Translations under genes and position numbers: made by a program
Shown here: positions 57,528 through 64,000 of the stretch, in pieces
Layout: every line of letters begins with the position of its first letter
How positions within the stretch are numbered: the first letter of the stretch is position 1
Assembly: GCF_008298035.1 (NCBI RefSeq)
Contig: NZ_CP042910.1
Location: 1,694,001-1,758,000 of the forward strand
Origin: Gimesia maris
GTDB taxonomy: Bacteria; Planctomycetota; Planctomycetia; Planctomycetales; Planctomycetaceae
Length of the DNA stretch: 64,000 nucleotides
Reading direction: 5' to 3'
Notes under the pieces: generated by a model
Database searches by the model: none
What the model was told of the DNA's origin: nothing
What the model saw: the letters and a program-made list of their open reading frames with translations, nothing else

Positions 57528-58964
57528 TCAGTTACTCTCCTCGTTTCTGTAGTCTTTTATGTAATTAAGAATTGTCTCTCTGTATGCTTCGATATCAGCC
57601 GCGTCGGACTTCTCCTTCTCCCGTTCCTGATTGAACAAGTCAAGATCCATGACGCTGTCGATTGCCTCTTCCAGAAGTGTCTGTAATTGTGCTGGCCGAA
57701 GTGCTTCGACCTCGAAAACGTCATCTGTCCCGTACCGATCATAGAACTTCTGATACTGTGAAGAGGATTTCTTCGCTTCCATATTCGGGACCAGGTTAAA
57801 CCGTTTGATATGATCATAGGTCAGCGCTACTTTGATCGGGTGAATGTTTTCGATTTCGAATTCATCACGCAATGAACGCGCGAAACTCTGAGCAATCTCT
57901 TCGCCGTCCGGGTCAAAGTCACTGACGATCAGGATGATCAGCCTATCCTTACCGCTCCTGAAGTATCGCTGCGTCATCTCATAACGCGGATAGATGCTGC
58001 CGTATCCGCGTAGTGATGTAGTGGGGATACAGTACTCCTGGGCAATCTGATTGACTGTACTGTAGATGGTGTTTTTCTCTGCCAGTATTTCAATATGATC
58101 TGGTTGAGACTGCTGCAGGTTTCGCCAGTAACCATTCAAGAAATTTTGCATATGCCTGTTGATGAAATCTCCTGAGTTCCGAAAAGCAGACCAATTCTTG
58201 AAAGGACGCGTTTCATCAATGATATCCTGCATTGAGATCAGTCCTGCGATTCTGGCACGCGCGACCAGATCGACCAGGTTTTTATAGTCACATAACTTGT
58301 TTCGATACCAGGAATTCGGCTTGCTCGCGTGTCTCAATGGTGGGTCATTCATAAACTGATAATGAATCTGGCGAACGGTCATCGGCGTGATGTTGTCTTC
58401 CAAGACCTGAAAGAGAGTGTCTAGCATTGGCTTCTTGGCTGGCGAAATTTCCGAACGCGTCTTGATACCTTCGATGATGAATGGTTCTGCAATCTCGCGC
58501 GGTTTGTTACGTTCCTCAAGTAAAGTGAGATGTGCTTCACAGGGATTGTGTCGGGTCGCCTCTTCGCGTAGTTTCTCGTCGAATGTCTTTTCTCGCTGGT
58601 CTCTATTAAAAGTCACCAGCAGTTCAACAAACGCGTCTAAGTCGTCCTCACGTTTGATGTCGTAATACCTGACTGGAACCTTAGTGAGTCCAACTCGACA
58701 CGCTGCAGCGTACCGCCTGTGGCCTGAGATGATGATTCCGACGTCATCACGCGAAACCACGATTGGTTCCACAATACCGCGTTCGGCAATGTCGGCCTGG
58801 AGTCGCTTGTTCTCTGGCGATTCAGGATCGATTGTGTAAATCAGATCGTTTTCAGGGCAGGGACGAATTGAATCGATATCAACCAGAATTATTGCATTTT
58901 CTGATTTTCGACCATGTCCGGTTTTTTGACTTCTCGTTGACTTCTTATCTGGGTCAGATACCAT
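57528..58964 (-). CDS. ParB-domain / Spo11-TopoVIA-like TOPRIM fusion protein
   Basis: A 478-residue protein. Residues about 25-125 are a ParB N-terminal fold (IRPCPENDLIYTIDPESPEN, RGIVEPIVV, IIISGHRRYAAACRVGLTKVPVRYYD). Residues 185-260 look like the winged-helix of TopoVIA/Spo11 (NITPMTVRQIHYQFMND), with Tyr202 a candidate nucleophile. Residues 288-375 are a TOPRIM domain: Glu296 in IEILAEKNTI and Asp349/351/353 in IVSDFDPDGEEIAQ. A charged helical tail follows. TOPRIM enzymes of this type cut DNA. Combined with a CTP-switch-like ParB domain, it could be an element replication or processing factor, or a defence nuclease. I know of no described protein with exactly this order; that cannot be checked here. 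Confidence 0.8.
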   Translation of the reverse strand: MVSDPDKKSTRSQKTGHGRKSENAIILVDIDSIRPCPENDLIYTIDPESPENKRLQADIAERGIVEPIVVSRDDVGIIISGHRRYAAACRVGLTKVPVRYYDIKREDDLDAFVELLVTFNRDQREKTFDEKLREEATRHNPCEAHLTLLEERNKPREIAEPFIIEGIKTRSEISPAKKPMLDTLFQVLEDNITPMTVRQIHYQFMNDPPLRHASKPNSWYRNKLCDYKNLVDLVARARIAGLISMQDIIDETRPFKNWSAFRNSGDFINRHMQNFLNGYWRNLQQSQPDHIEILAEKNTIYSTVNQIAQEYCIPTTSLRGYGSIYPRYEMTQRYFRSGKDRLIILIVSDFDPDGEEIAQSFARSLRDEFEIENIHPIKVALTYDHIKRFNLVPNMEAKKSSSQYQKFYDRYGTDDVFEVEALRPAQLQTLLEEAIDSVMDLDLFNQEREKEKSDAADIEAYRETILNYIKDYRNEESN

Positions 58965-59060
58965 TCAATCAATCCTTGTTTTCGGTAACATCTTGCAAAA
59001 ATCACTAACTGAAAACACGCAAAGCCCCGGTCTCTGATCCAGACGCGGGGCTTTATTGCT

Positions 59061-59255
59061 TTAGGTGGTCTTCGCTTGTGATTCGATGAATTCTTCAATG
59101 TCCGCGCGTGAATAGCGCACAGCATTGCCGATCTTCAGGAATTTGAGTTTGCCCTGGTTTCTCATCCGGGCAAGCGTACGTCCGCAGACGTTGAGCAGGT
59201 GCGCTGCTTCGGATTCATTCAAAAGTAGTCGTGGTTCATCGCAAATCGTAGTCAT
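59061..59255 (-). CDS. Excisionase-like HTH protein of element 2
   Basis: A 64-residue protein with AAGGGATTAG upstream. LNESEAAHLLNVCGRTLARMRNQGKLKFLKIGNAVRYSRADIEEFIE is an HTH_17-type winged helix, homologous to the element 1 gene at 50299-50520. It sits 96 bases from the ParB/TOPRIM gene. Upstream lie repeated ATTGGAACGTAAG motifs. Probable recombination directionality factor or regulator. Confidence 0.85.
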   Translation of the reverse strand: MTTICDEPRLLLNESEAAHLLNVCGRTLARMRNQGKLKFLKIGNAVRYSRADIEEFIESQAKTT

Positions 59256-59360
59256 GTCTAATCCCTTAATCTTACTAGCTGGTCTCGTCGTGTGACCTCC
59301 AGTCAGTCACGTTCTGAGACCAATTAAAGCAGAAGATTTCGGGGAGTAAATGCTTTCATT

Positions 59361-59428
59361 ATTGGAACGTAAGGACGCAAGAATAACGTTAGCAAACTGA
59401 TTGGAACGTAAGAAAAAGCGTAAGCAAA
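59361..59428 (+). repeat. Direct repeats beside the HTH gene of element 2
   Basis: ATTGGAACGTAAG occurs at 59361-59373 and again at 59400-59412, with CGCAAG, CGTTAG and GCGTAAGC variants between and after, so that CGTAAG-like hexamers recur about every 10 bases. The position beside the HTH gene matches the iteron cluster of element 1. Confidence 0.55.
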
Positions 59429-59432
59429 TCGA

Positions 59433-60338
59433 CTAGATATGTCCAACTTCATCTAGAAAACGGCGACTATCTCTCTTTGTTCGTTGACTCGCAGACGAAT
59501 TGTAGAAAATGTGACTTGCGATTATTATCAGATCAGATTCAGGCATCTCATATCCTTTACCTTGGCTCTCAATACCTGCTTCTCTTCGATACTTATTAAA
59601 CTGGGTTGTACTAAGACTAAGTGCTTCATATGCATCTTGAAGAGGATAACGCTTATCATTCCTTTTAGAGTCATTTGAATCTTTGTATTGGAATACGCCA
59701 TCAGGATAACCACACAGATCGAATATCCATCTGCTGCATTGGTATGATTCAGTCGTTTGTTTTCTAGAGAGATCTTCCAGTAAGGACTGAGGGACTTCAT
59801 CAAGTATGTAATTCACAGTGCGTCCTGATACCAGAGCGAAGTATGGTTGGAATAGATTGCTATCGTCTTTATCCTGCTCCCACTTCTTCGATATCGATTT
59901 GAACTCTTCGAATATGACTGTTACATATTTACCAACAGCAAAGATCGCTTCAATCGATGTGTGATATGCATTGTCGTGAAATTCTAATGGATCTAGATGG
60001 TAAGCATTCGCTAGTTTTAATTGCCATAAGGCTGCTTTGAAACGTTTATCCGTTGCAGCTTCTTTGAGCTTCGCCTGTATCTTATCAGCATGGATTTGAC
60101 CGTCTACAAGAACTGCATTGGTGTAGTATCTCAGAGTAGAGTCGTAGTCACCGTGAGTTTCTGGCCAAGCCGGTATTCCGCGTCTGTCTCCGAAATATTT
60201 TCCTCTATTAGTTGAAATGTCTTTTAGTGCATAGAGGTCATCTGTAATGTTGAAAAGTAGTGTAATTACTGAGATTGACCAGTTGCTTACAAATGAAAGA
60301 TTGTCAAGGACAGCATCACGCTTCTGTTTCTCTTCCAT
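59433..60338 (-). CDS. Uncharacterised protein beside the type I RM system
   Basis: About 301 residues, starting at one of two adjacent ATG codons; AAGGGATA favours the second, at 60338. No domain is recognised. It is mostly helical with an N-terminal hydrophobic segment (NWSISVITLLFNITDDLYAL), PYFALVSGRTVNYILDEV in the middle and a C-terminal LSLSTTQFNKYRREAG that may be HTH-like. It is divergent from hsdM, so it could be an accessory or regulator of the RM operon, or independent cargo. No nuclease motif seen. Confidence 0.6.
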   Translation of the reverse strand: MEEKQKRDAVLDNLSFVSNWSISVITLLFNITDDLYALKDISTNRGKYFGDRRGIPAWPETHGDYDSTLRYYTNAVLVDGQIHADKIQAKLKEAATDKRFKAALWQLKLANAYHLDPLEFHDNAYHTSIEAIFAVGKYVTVIFEEFKSISKKWEQDKDDSNLFQPYFALVSGRTVNYILDEVPQSLLEDLSRKQTTESYQCSRWIFDLCGYPDGVFQYKDSNDSKRNDKRYPLQDAYEALSLSTTQFNKYRREAGIESQGKGYEMPESDLIIIASHIFYNSSASQRTKRDSRRFLDEVGHI

Positions 60339-60642
60339 CATTATCCCTTGTGGCAAATCCCGGAAAGTAAAATCATTGCTGTGGACCGATTCGGGATAAC
60401 CGGTTTTCAGTTTCTCATCCCTGGTCGCCTGTGGTTTTGTTTAATCTGATTCTGCCAGACATTCTGCAGTAGTTCCAGCATTAAAAGACGTCCTGTCTGC
60501 TATTTCCCTAAAGCCCTGAGTCCTGCTGTTTCGATTGTTGTGATAGGTATCTGGCTACTGTACAATCATTTGCGACCATTTCAGAGCAGGGCAAACTGCT
60601 CGAAGTTGCTTAAACATCAGGGAAAAGACAGGATCAGAGCAC

Positions 60643-62112
60643 TTGTTTGAACAGACCTTTAAAAATATTGATGATGTCCTCTGGAAAGACGCGGGCTGTG
60701 GGAGTGAGCTGGATTATGTGGAGCAGTCCTCATGGGTGCTGTTTCTGAAGTACCTGGACGACCTGGAACGCGAGCGGGAATCGGTGGCCAGCCTGTCCGG
60801 GAAAGCCTTTGAACCGATCCTGCGCCCGGAATACCGCTGGGGAATCTGGGCGATGCCCCGCAAGGACGATGGAGAAATCGACCATCACGCGGCCCTGACG
60901 GGCGATGATCTACTCGATTTTGTGAATCAGAAGCTGTTCCCCTATCTCGCCAAATTCAAGACGTCTGCCGAGAGTACGGACACCATCGAATACAAGATTG
61001 GCGAGATCTTCAGTGAGCTCAAGAACCGACTGCAGAGCGGTTACAATCTGCGCGAGGTGATCAATCTCGTTGATGAACTGCGGTTCCAGACGAGTGTCGA
61101 AAAGCACGAGATGTCTCACTTGTATGAGAGCAAGATTCAGAACATGGGGAACGCCGGTCGGAACGGGGGCGAATATTACACGCCCCGTCCCTTGATCCGG
61201 GCGATTGTCAAAGTGATCAATCCCCAGATCGGCGAGACCATCTATGATGCTGCCGTCGGCTCTGCGGGCTTCCTGGTCGAAGCGTTTGACTTTCTGAGCG
61301 ATGAGTCAAATCACGGGGGTAAGAAACTCTCGCATAAAGACGCGCGGATACTGCAGCAGAAGACGTTCACCGGGAAGGAAAAGAAATCGCTGGCATTCAT
61401 TATCGGCACCATGAATATGATCCTGCACGGGATCGAAGCCCCGAACCTGATTCACACCAACTCGCTCACGGAAAACCTGGCCGATATTCAGGAGAAGGAT
61501 CGATTTGATATATGTCTGGCCAATCCGCCGTTCGGGGGCAAGGAACGCAAAGAGGTACAGCAGAACTTCCCGATCAAAACGGGGGAGACGGCGTTTCTGT
61601 TTCTGCAGCACTTTATCAAGCTGCTCAAAGCCGGGGGACGGGCAGGGATTGTGATTAAAAACACGTTCCTCTCAAACAGTGACAATGCCAGCGTCAGCCT
61701 GCGGAAGCAGTTGCTGGAAAGCTGCGACCTGCACACGATCCTTGATCTGCCGGGCGGGACGTTTACCGGGGCGGGAGTGAAAACGGTGGTCCTGTTTTTC
61801 GAGAAAGGGAAAGCAACCCGCAAAATCTGGTATTACCAGCTCAATCCGGGGCGCAATCTGGGAAAAACCAATCCCCTCAACGAAGCCGATCTGGCCGAGT
61901 TTGTAAAGCTGCAGCCTAAGAAGAAGGAGAGCGACAACTCCTGGACGGTTAATATCAAGGATATCGATCAGACGTCTTTTGATCTGTCAGTCAAGAATCC
62001 CAATCGGGACGATGAAGTTGTGCTGCGCGATCCGGAAGAGATCCTCGATGAGATTACAGCCCTGGATCAGGAAGCCTCTGAAATTCTGGAAACGATTCGG
62101 GGGTTGGTATGA
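60643..62112 (+). CDS. hsdM: Type I restriction-modification methyltransferase HsdM
   Basis: A 489-residue N6-adenine methyltransferase subunit. The start is TTG (MFEQTFKNIDDVLWKDAGCG), with AGGATCAGAG ahead and no better choice. Residues 1-150 are the HsdM N-terminal helical domain. GGEYYTPRPLIRAIV (175-189), YDAAVGSAGFLVEAF (motif I, SAM binding) and ANPPFGGKE (motif IV, NPPF 294-297) are all intact. The C-terminal block TVVLFFEKGKATRKIWYY is typical. Together with HsdS it methylates the recognition site. Its stop overlaps the start of hsdS by four bases. Confidence 0.95.
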   Translation: MFEQTFKNIDDVLWKDAGCGSELDYVEQSSWVLFLKYLDDLERERESVASLSGKAFEPILRPEYRWGIWAMPRKDDGEIDHHAALTGDDLLDFVNQKLFPYLAKFKTSAESTDTIEYKIGEIFSELKNRLQSGYNLREVINLVDELRFQTSVEKHEMSHLYESKIQNMGNAGRNGGEYYTPRPLIRAIVKVINPQIGETIYDAAVGSAGFLVEAFDFLSDESNHGGKKLSHKDARILQQKTFTGKEKKSLAFIIGTMNMILHGIEAPNLIHTNSLTENLADIQEKDRFDICLANPPFGGKERKEVQQNFPIKTGETAFLFLQHFIKLLKAGGRAGIVIKNTFLSNSDNASVSLRKQLLESCDLHTILDLPGGTFTGAGVKTVVLFFEKGKATRKIWYYQLNPGRNLGKTNPLNEADLAEFVKLQPKKKESDNSWTVNIKDIDQTSFDLSVKNPNRDDEVVLRDPEEILDEITALDQEASEILETIRGLV

Positions 62113-63305
62113 GTGACAATTACCAAAAATGCAGGCTGGGTGAAATCTGTACTCTCCTGAATGGCCGAGCCTACAAAAAAAAAGAACTGCTTGATAGCGG
62201 GAAATATCCTGTCCTGCGTGTTGGGAATTTCTTCACCAACCGTTCATGGTACTACTCTGATTTAGAGCTGGATGATAACAAATATTGCGAGGAAGGAGAC
62301 TTGCTTTATGCGTGGTCAGCTTCTTTTGGTCCTCGAATATGGAGTGGGCCAAAAGTTATATACCATTACCATATTTGGAAAGTACAACTCGATGAATCAA
62401 AAGTAAATAAGAACTTTCTCTGTTACTGGTTTGGATGGGATTCTGAAAAAATCAGATCTGAGCAGGGCACCGGTACTACCATGATCCATGTCACAAAAGG
62501 ATCAATGGAAGATCGAGAACTATGTCTTCCCCCCCTATCTGAGCAAAAGCGAATTGTGGCGATTCTCGATGAAGCGTTTGGGGCGATTGCCAGAGCGAAG
62601 GAGAACGCCGCGCGGAATCTCGCCAACGCCCGCGAACTGTTTGACAGCTATCTCAATCGGGTGTTTACCGAGAAAGGTGAGGGATGGGAAGAAAAAAAGT
62701 TGAGTGAAATTGCCAAGACATTTGGACGTGGCAAATCACGACATAGGCCAAGGAATGACAAATCTCTTTATGGTGGAGAATATCCCTTCATCCAAACAGG
62801 TGAGATTAGGAACGCCAATCATTACATAACTAAATTCACACAGACATATAACGAAAAGGGACTCGCTCAAAGCAAGCTCTGGCCTGTGGGGACACTGTGC
62901 ATAACAATTGCGGCTAATATTGCTGAGACTGCGATTCTAACATTTGATGCTTGTATACCAGACAGCGTAATCGGTTTAGTTTGTGATCCTGAAAAGGCAA
63001 ATGTTGATTTTGTTGAATATTTATTACAGAACTTTAAATCAGGATTACAAGCAGAAGGAAAAGGTTCTGCGCAAGATAATATCAATATGGGGACATTTGA
63101 GCGAATGCTTTTTCCATTTCCGAGTGTTTCTGAGCAAGAGAAGATTGTTTGTGAATTGAACGCTATAGCGGAATCGTGCAATAATCTTTCTCCCATTTAC
63201 CAGCAGAAACTTACTGCTCTTGATGAATTAAAACAGTCCCTCCTGCAAAAAGCATTCACAGGACAGCTCACCAGCAAAACAAAAGAACTGGAGCTCGTGC
63301 CATGA
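62109..63305 (+). CDS. hsdS: Type I restriction specificity subunit HsdS
   Basis: A 398-residue protein with two target recognition domains, each followed by a conserved coiled-coil: LSEQKRIVAILDEAFGAIARAKENAARNL near residue 140 and VSEQEKIVCELNAIAESCNNL near 340. The first TRD covers about 1-135 (YQKCRLGEICTLLNGRAYKK); the second covers about 195-335 (WEEKKLSEIAKTFGRGKSRHR). Each reads half of a bipartite site. The TRDs are A+T richer than hsdM and the coiled coil, as expected for swapped specificity segments. Overlaps hsdM and hsdR by four bases each. Confidence 0.93.
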   Translation: MSDNYQKCRLGEICTLLNGRAYKKKELLDSGKYPVLRVGNFFTNRSWYYSDLELDDNKYCEEGDLLYAWSASFGPRIWSGPKVIYHYHIWKVQLDESKVNKNFLCYWFGWDSEKIRSEQGTGTTMIHVTKGSMEDRELCLPPLSEQKRIVAILDEAFGAIARAKENAARNLANARELFDSYLNRVFTEKGEGWEEKKLSEIAKTFGRGKSRHRPRNDKSLYGGEYPFIQTGEIRNANHYITKFTQTYNEKGLAQSKLWPVGTLCITIAANIAETAILTFDACIPDSVIGLVCDPEKANVDFVEYLLQNFKSGLQAEGKGSAQDNINMGTFERMLFPFPSVSEQEKIVCELNAIAESCNNLSPIYQQKLTALDELKQSLLQKAFTGQLTSKTKELELVP

Positions 63306-64000
63306 ATGAAGCCGAGACCAGAGCGGAACTGATCGACCCGGCTTTAGCGGCGGCGGGCTGGAATAGTATCGAAGACGCACTGGTGCGGCGGGAGTTCCCG
63401 ATCACAGACGGGCGTATTCAGATCGGGGGACGTCGGGGCAAGCAACTGATTGCAGATTATGTACTGATCTACAGGGGCTGCAGGCTGGCAGTAGTGGAAG
63501 CCAAGAGCGACGAAAAGACCGCTGCGGACGGCGTCGCGCAGGCGAAGGAATACGCCAAGCGACTGGATACGCAAACCACGTTTGCCACGAATGGAAACGA
63601 GATCTATCAGATCTGTATGCAGACGGGAACGGAGGGAACGGTTAACCGCTTTCCTACTCCGCAGGAACTGTGGGACAAGACGTTTGCCGAGTCGAACGCA
63701 TGGCGGGACAAGTTCCATCGTCAACCGCTGAATCTGGGGGGCGGACTCTGGCAGCCCCGCTACTATCAGGCGAACGCCATCAACCGCGTGACCGATGCGA
63801 TTGCCGACGAAAAACAACGCGTCCTGCTGACGATGGCAACCGGGACGGGGAAAACGGCGGTAGCGTTTGAGATCGCCTGGAAGCTGTTCCAGACGCGCTG
63901 GAATCTCAAGCGGGACGGGACACGCCGTCCCCGGATTTTGTTTCTGGCAGACCGCAACGTACTCGCCAATCAGGCATTCAACGCGTTCTCTGCCTTTCCG
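63302..64000 (+). CDS. hsdR: Type I restriction endonuclease HsdR, N-terminal part
   Basis: The frame opens at ATG 63302, overlapping hsdS, and runs off the window after 233 codons. The N-terminal nuclease is visible as IADYVLIYRGCRLAVVEAKS, where Asp52, Glu66 and Lys68 form the PD-(D/E)xK site. LWQPRYYQANAINRV (Q-motif-like) and the Walker A ATGTGKT (179-185) begin the translocase. ILFLADRNVLANQA is motif Ia. No frameshift is seen in the visible part. The full protein is expected to continue for several hundred residues. Confidence 0.93.
   Translation, partial: MNEAETRAELIDPALAAAGWNSIEDALVRREFPITDGRIQIGGRRGKQLIADYVLIYRGCRLAVVEAKSDEKTAADGVAQAKEYAKRLDTQTTFATNGNEIYQICMQTGTEGTVNRFPTPQELWDKTFAESNAWRDKFHRQPLNLGGGLWQPRYYQANAINRVTDAIADEKQRVLLTMATGTGKTAVAFEIAWKLFQTRWNLKRDGTRRPRILFLADRNVLANQAFNAFSAFP

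Larger units (their letters stand above)
54417..64000. mobile_element. Integrative element 2 (partial, continues past window)
   Basis: It begins at the second attachment core with its own integrase in the same orientation as element 1. It carries a non-coding repeat-rich region, a ParB/TOPRIM fusion gene, an excisionase-like gene, an unknown gene and a type I restriction system. Its right end is not in the window; a third copy of the 17-bp core is predicted downstream of hsdR. Confidence 0.75.

Noticed and set aside
57528..58964. Wadjet (JetABCD) system based on the TOPRIM gene
   Set aside because: No SMC-like, kleisin-like or JetA-like genes are nearby, and the fused ParB domain is not part of JetD.
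40402..64000. CRISPR array, conjugation genes or phage structural genes in the islands
   Set aside because: Looked for regularly spaced repeats, relaxase and VirB/Tra-like proteins, and capsid or terminase-like proteins; none seen. The short repeats are too few and irregular for CRISPR.

Overview
The window is chromosomal DNA of a planctomycete, most likely a Gimesia/Planctomyces-type marine member of the Planctomycetota. The evidence is the gene families: two DUF1549/DUF1553 cytochrome plus DUF1501 pairs, PVC-type membrane-bound dehydrogenases, a DUF1559 pseudopilin, a FecR/LamG anti-sigma protein beside an ECF sigma factor, DUF1080, a sialate O-acetylesterase-like SGNH hydrolase and several sialidase-like propellers. 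These identifications come from reading the translated sequence; no database search was possible.

Positions 1 to about 40,340 are host backbone. They hold mostly exported enzymes for breakdown of complex, probably sulfated or acylated glycans and peptides: esterases, a GHL10 glycoside hydrolase, three propeller glycosidase/sialidase-like proteins, an M14 carboxypeptidase, a PHP hydrolase and a DUF1080 protein. Also present are two cytochrome/DUF1501 operons, RtcB RNA ligase, an AspT/YidE-type transporter, a Na/Pi cotransporter, a Gfo/Idh/MocA-SDR pair, and a sigma/anti-sigma/DUF1559/lipoprotein cluster. A GntR-LacI type repressor sits in an operon with the M14 peptidase, opposite a propeller enzyme, with a clear palindrome between them.

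Positions 40,345 to 64,000 are accessory DNA. A tRNA-Met(CAT) gene is followed by two integrative elements in tandem. The 17-bp 3' end of the tRNA recurs at 54,417, and each copy is followed by a closely related tyrosine integrase pointing toward it. Element 1 (40,402-54,433, complete) carries a TIR-pentapeptide protein, a 2-deoxyribosyltransferase-like protein, two ParB-domain proteins, small DNA-binding proteins, an AbiTii-type protein and several unknowns. Element 2 (54,417 to beyond the window) carries a ParB/Spo11-TOPRIM fusion protein, a helix-turn-helix protein, an unknown gene and a type I restriction-modification operon, hsdMS plus the start of hsdR.

The two elements share a backbone: integrase, a structured RNA whose stems covary between the two copies, ParB-domain protein(s), an excisionase-like HTH gene, and clustered about 10-bp repeats beside that gene. 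They therefore look like one family of tRNA-targeting elements with exchangeable defence cargo. The most novel-looking items are the paired RNA element, the ParB-TOPRIM fusion, the putative integrase arm sites at both ends of element 1, and the hairpin and repeat-rich non-coding DNA of element 2.
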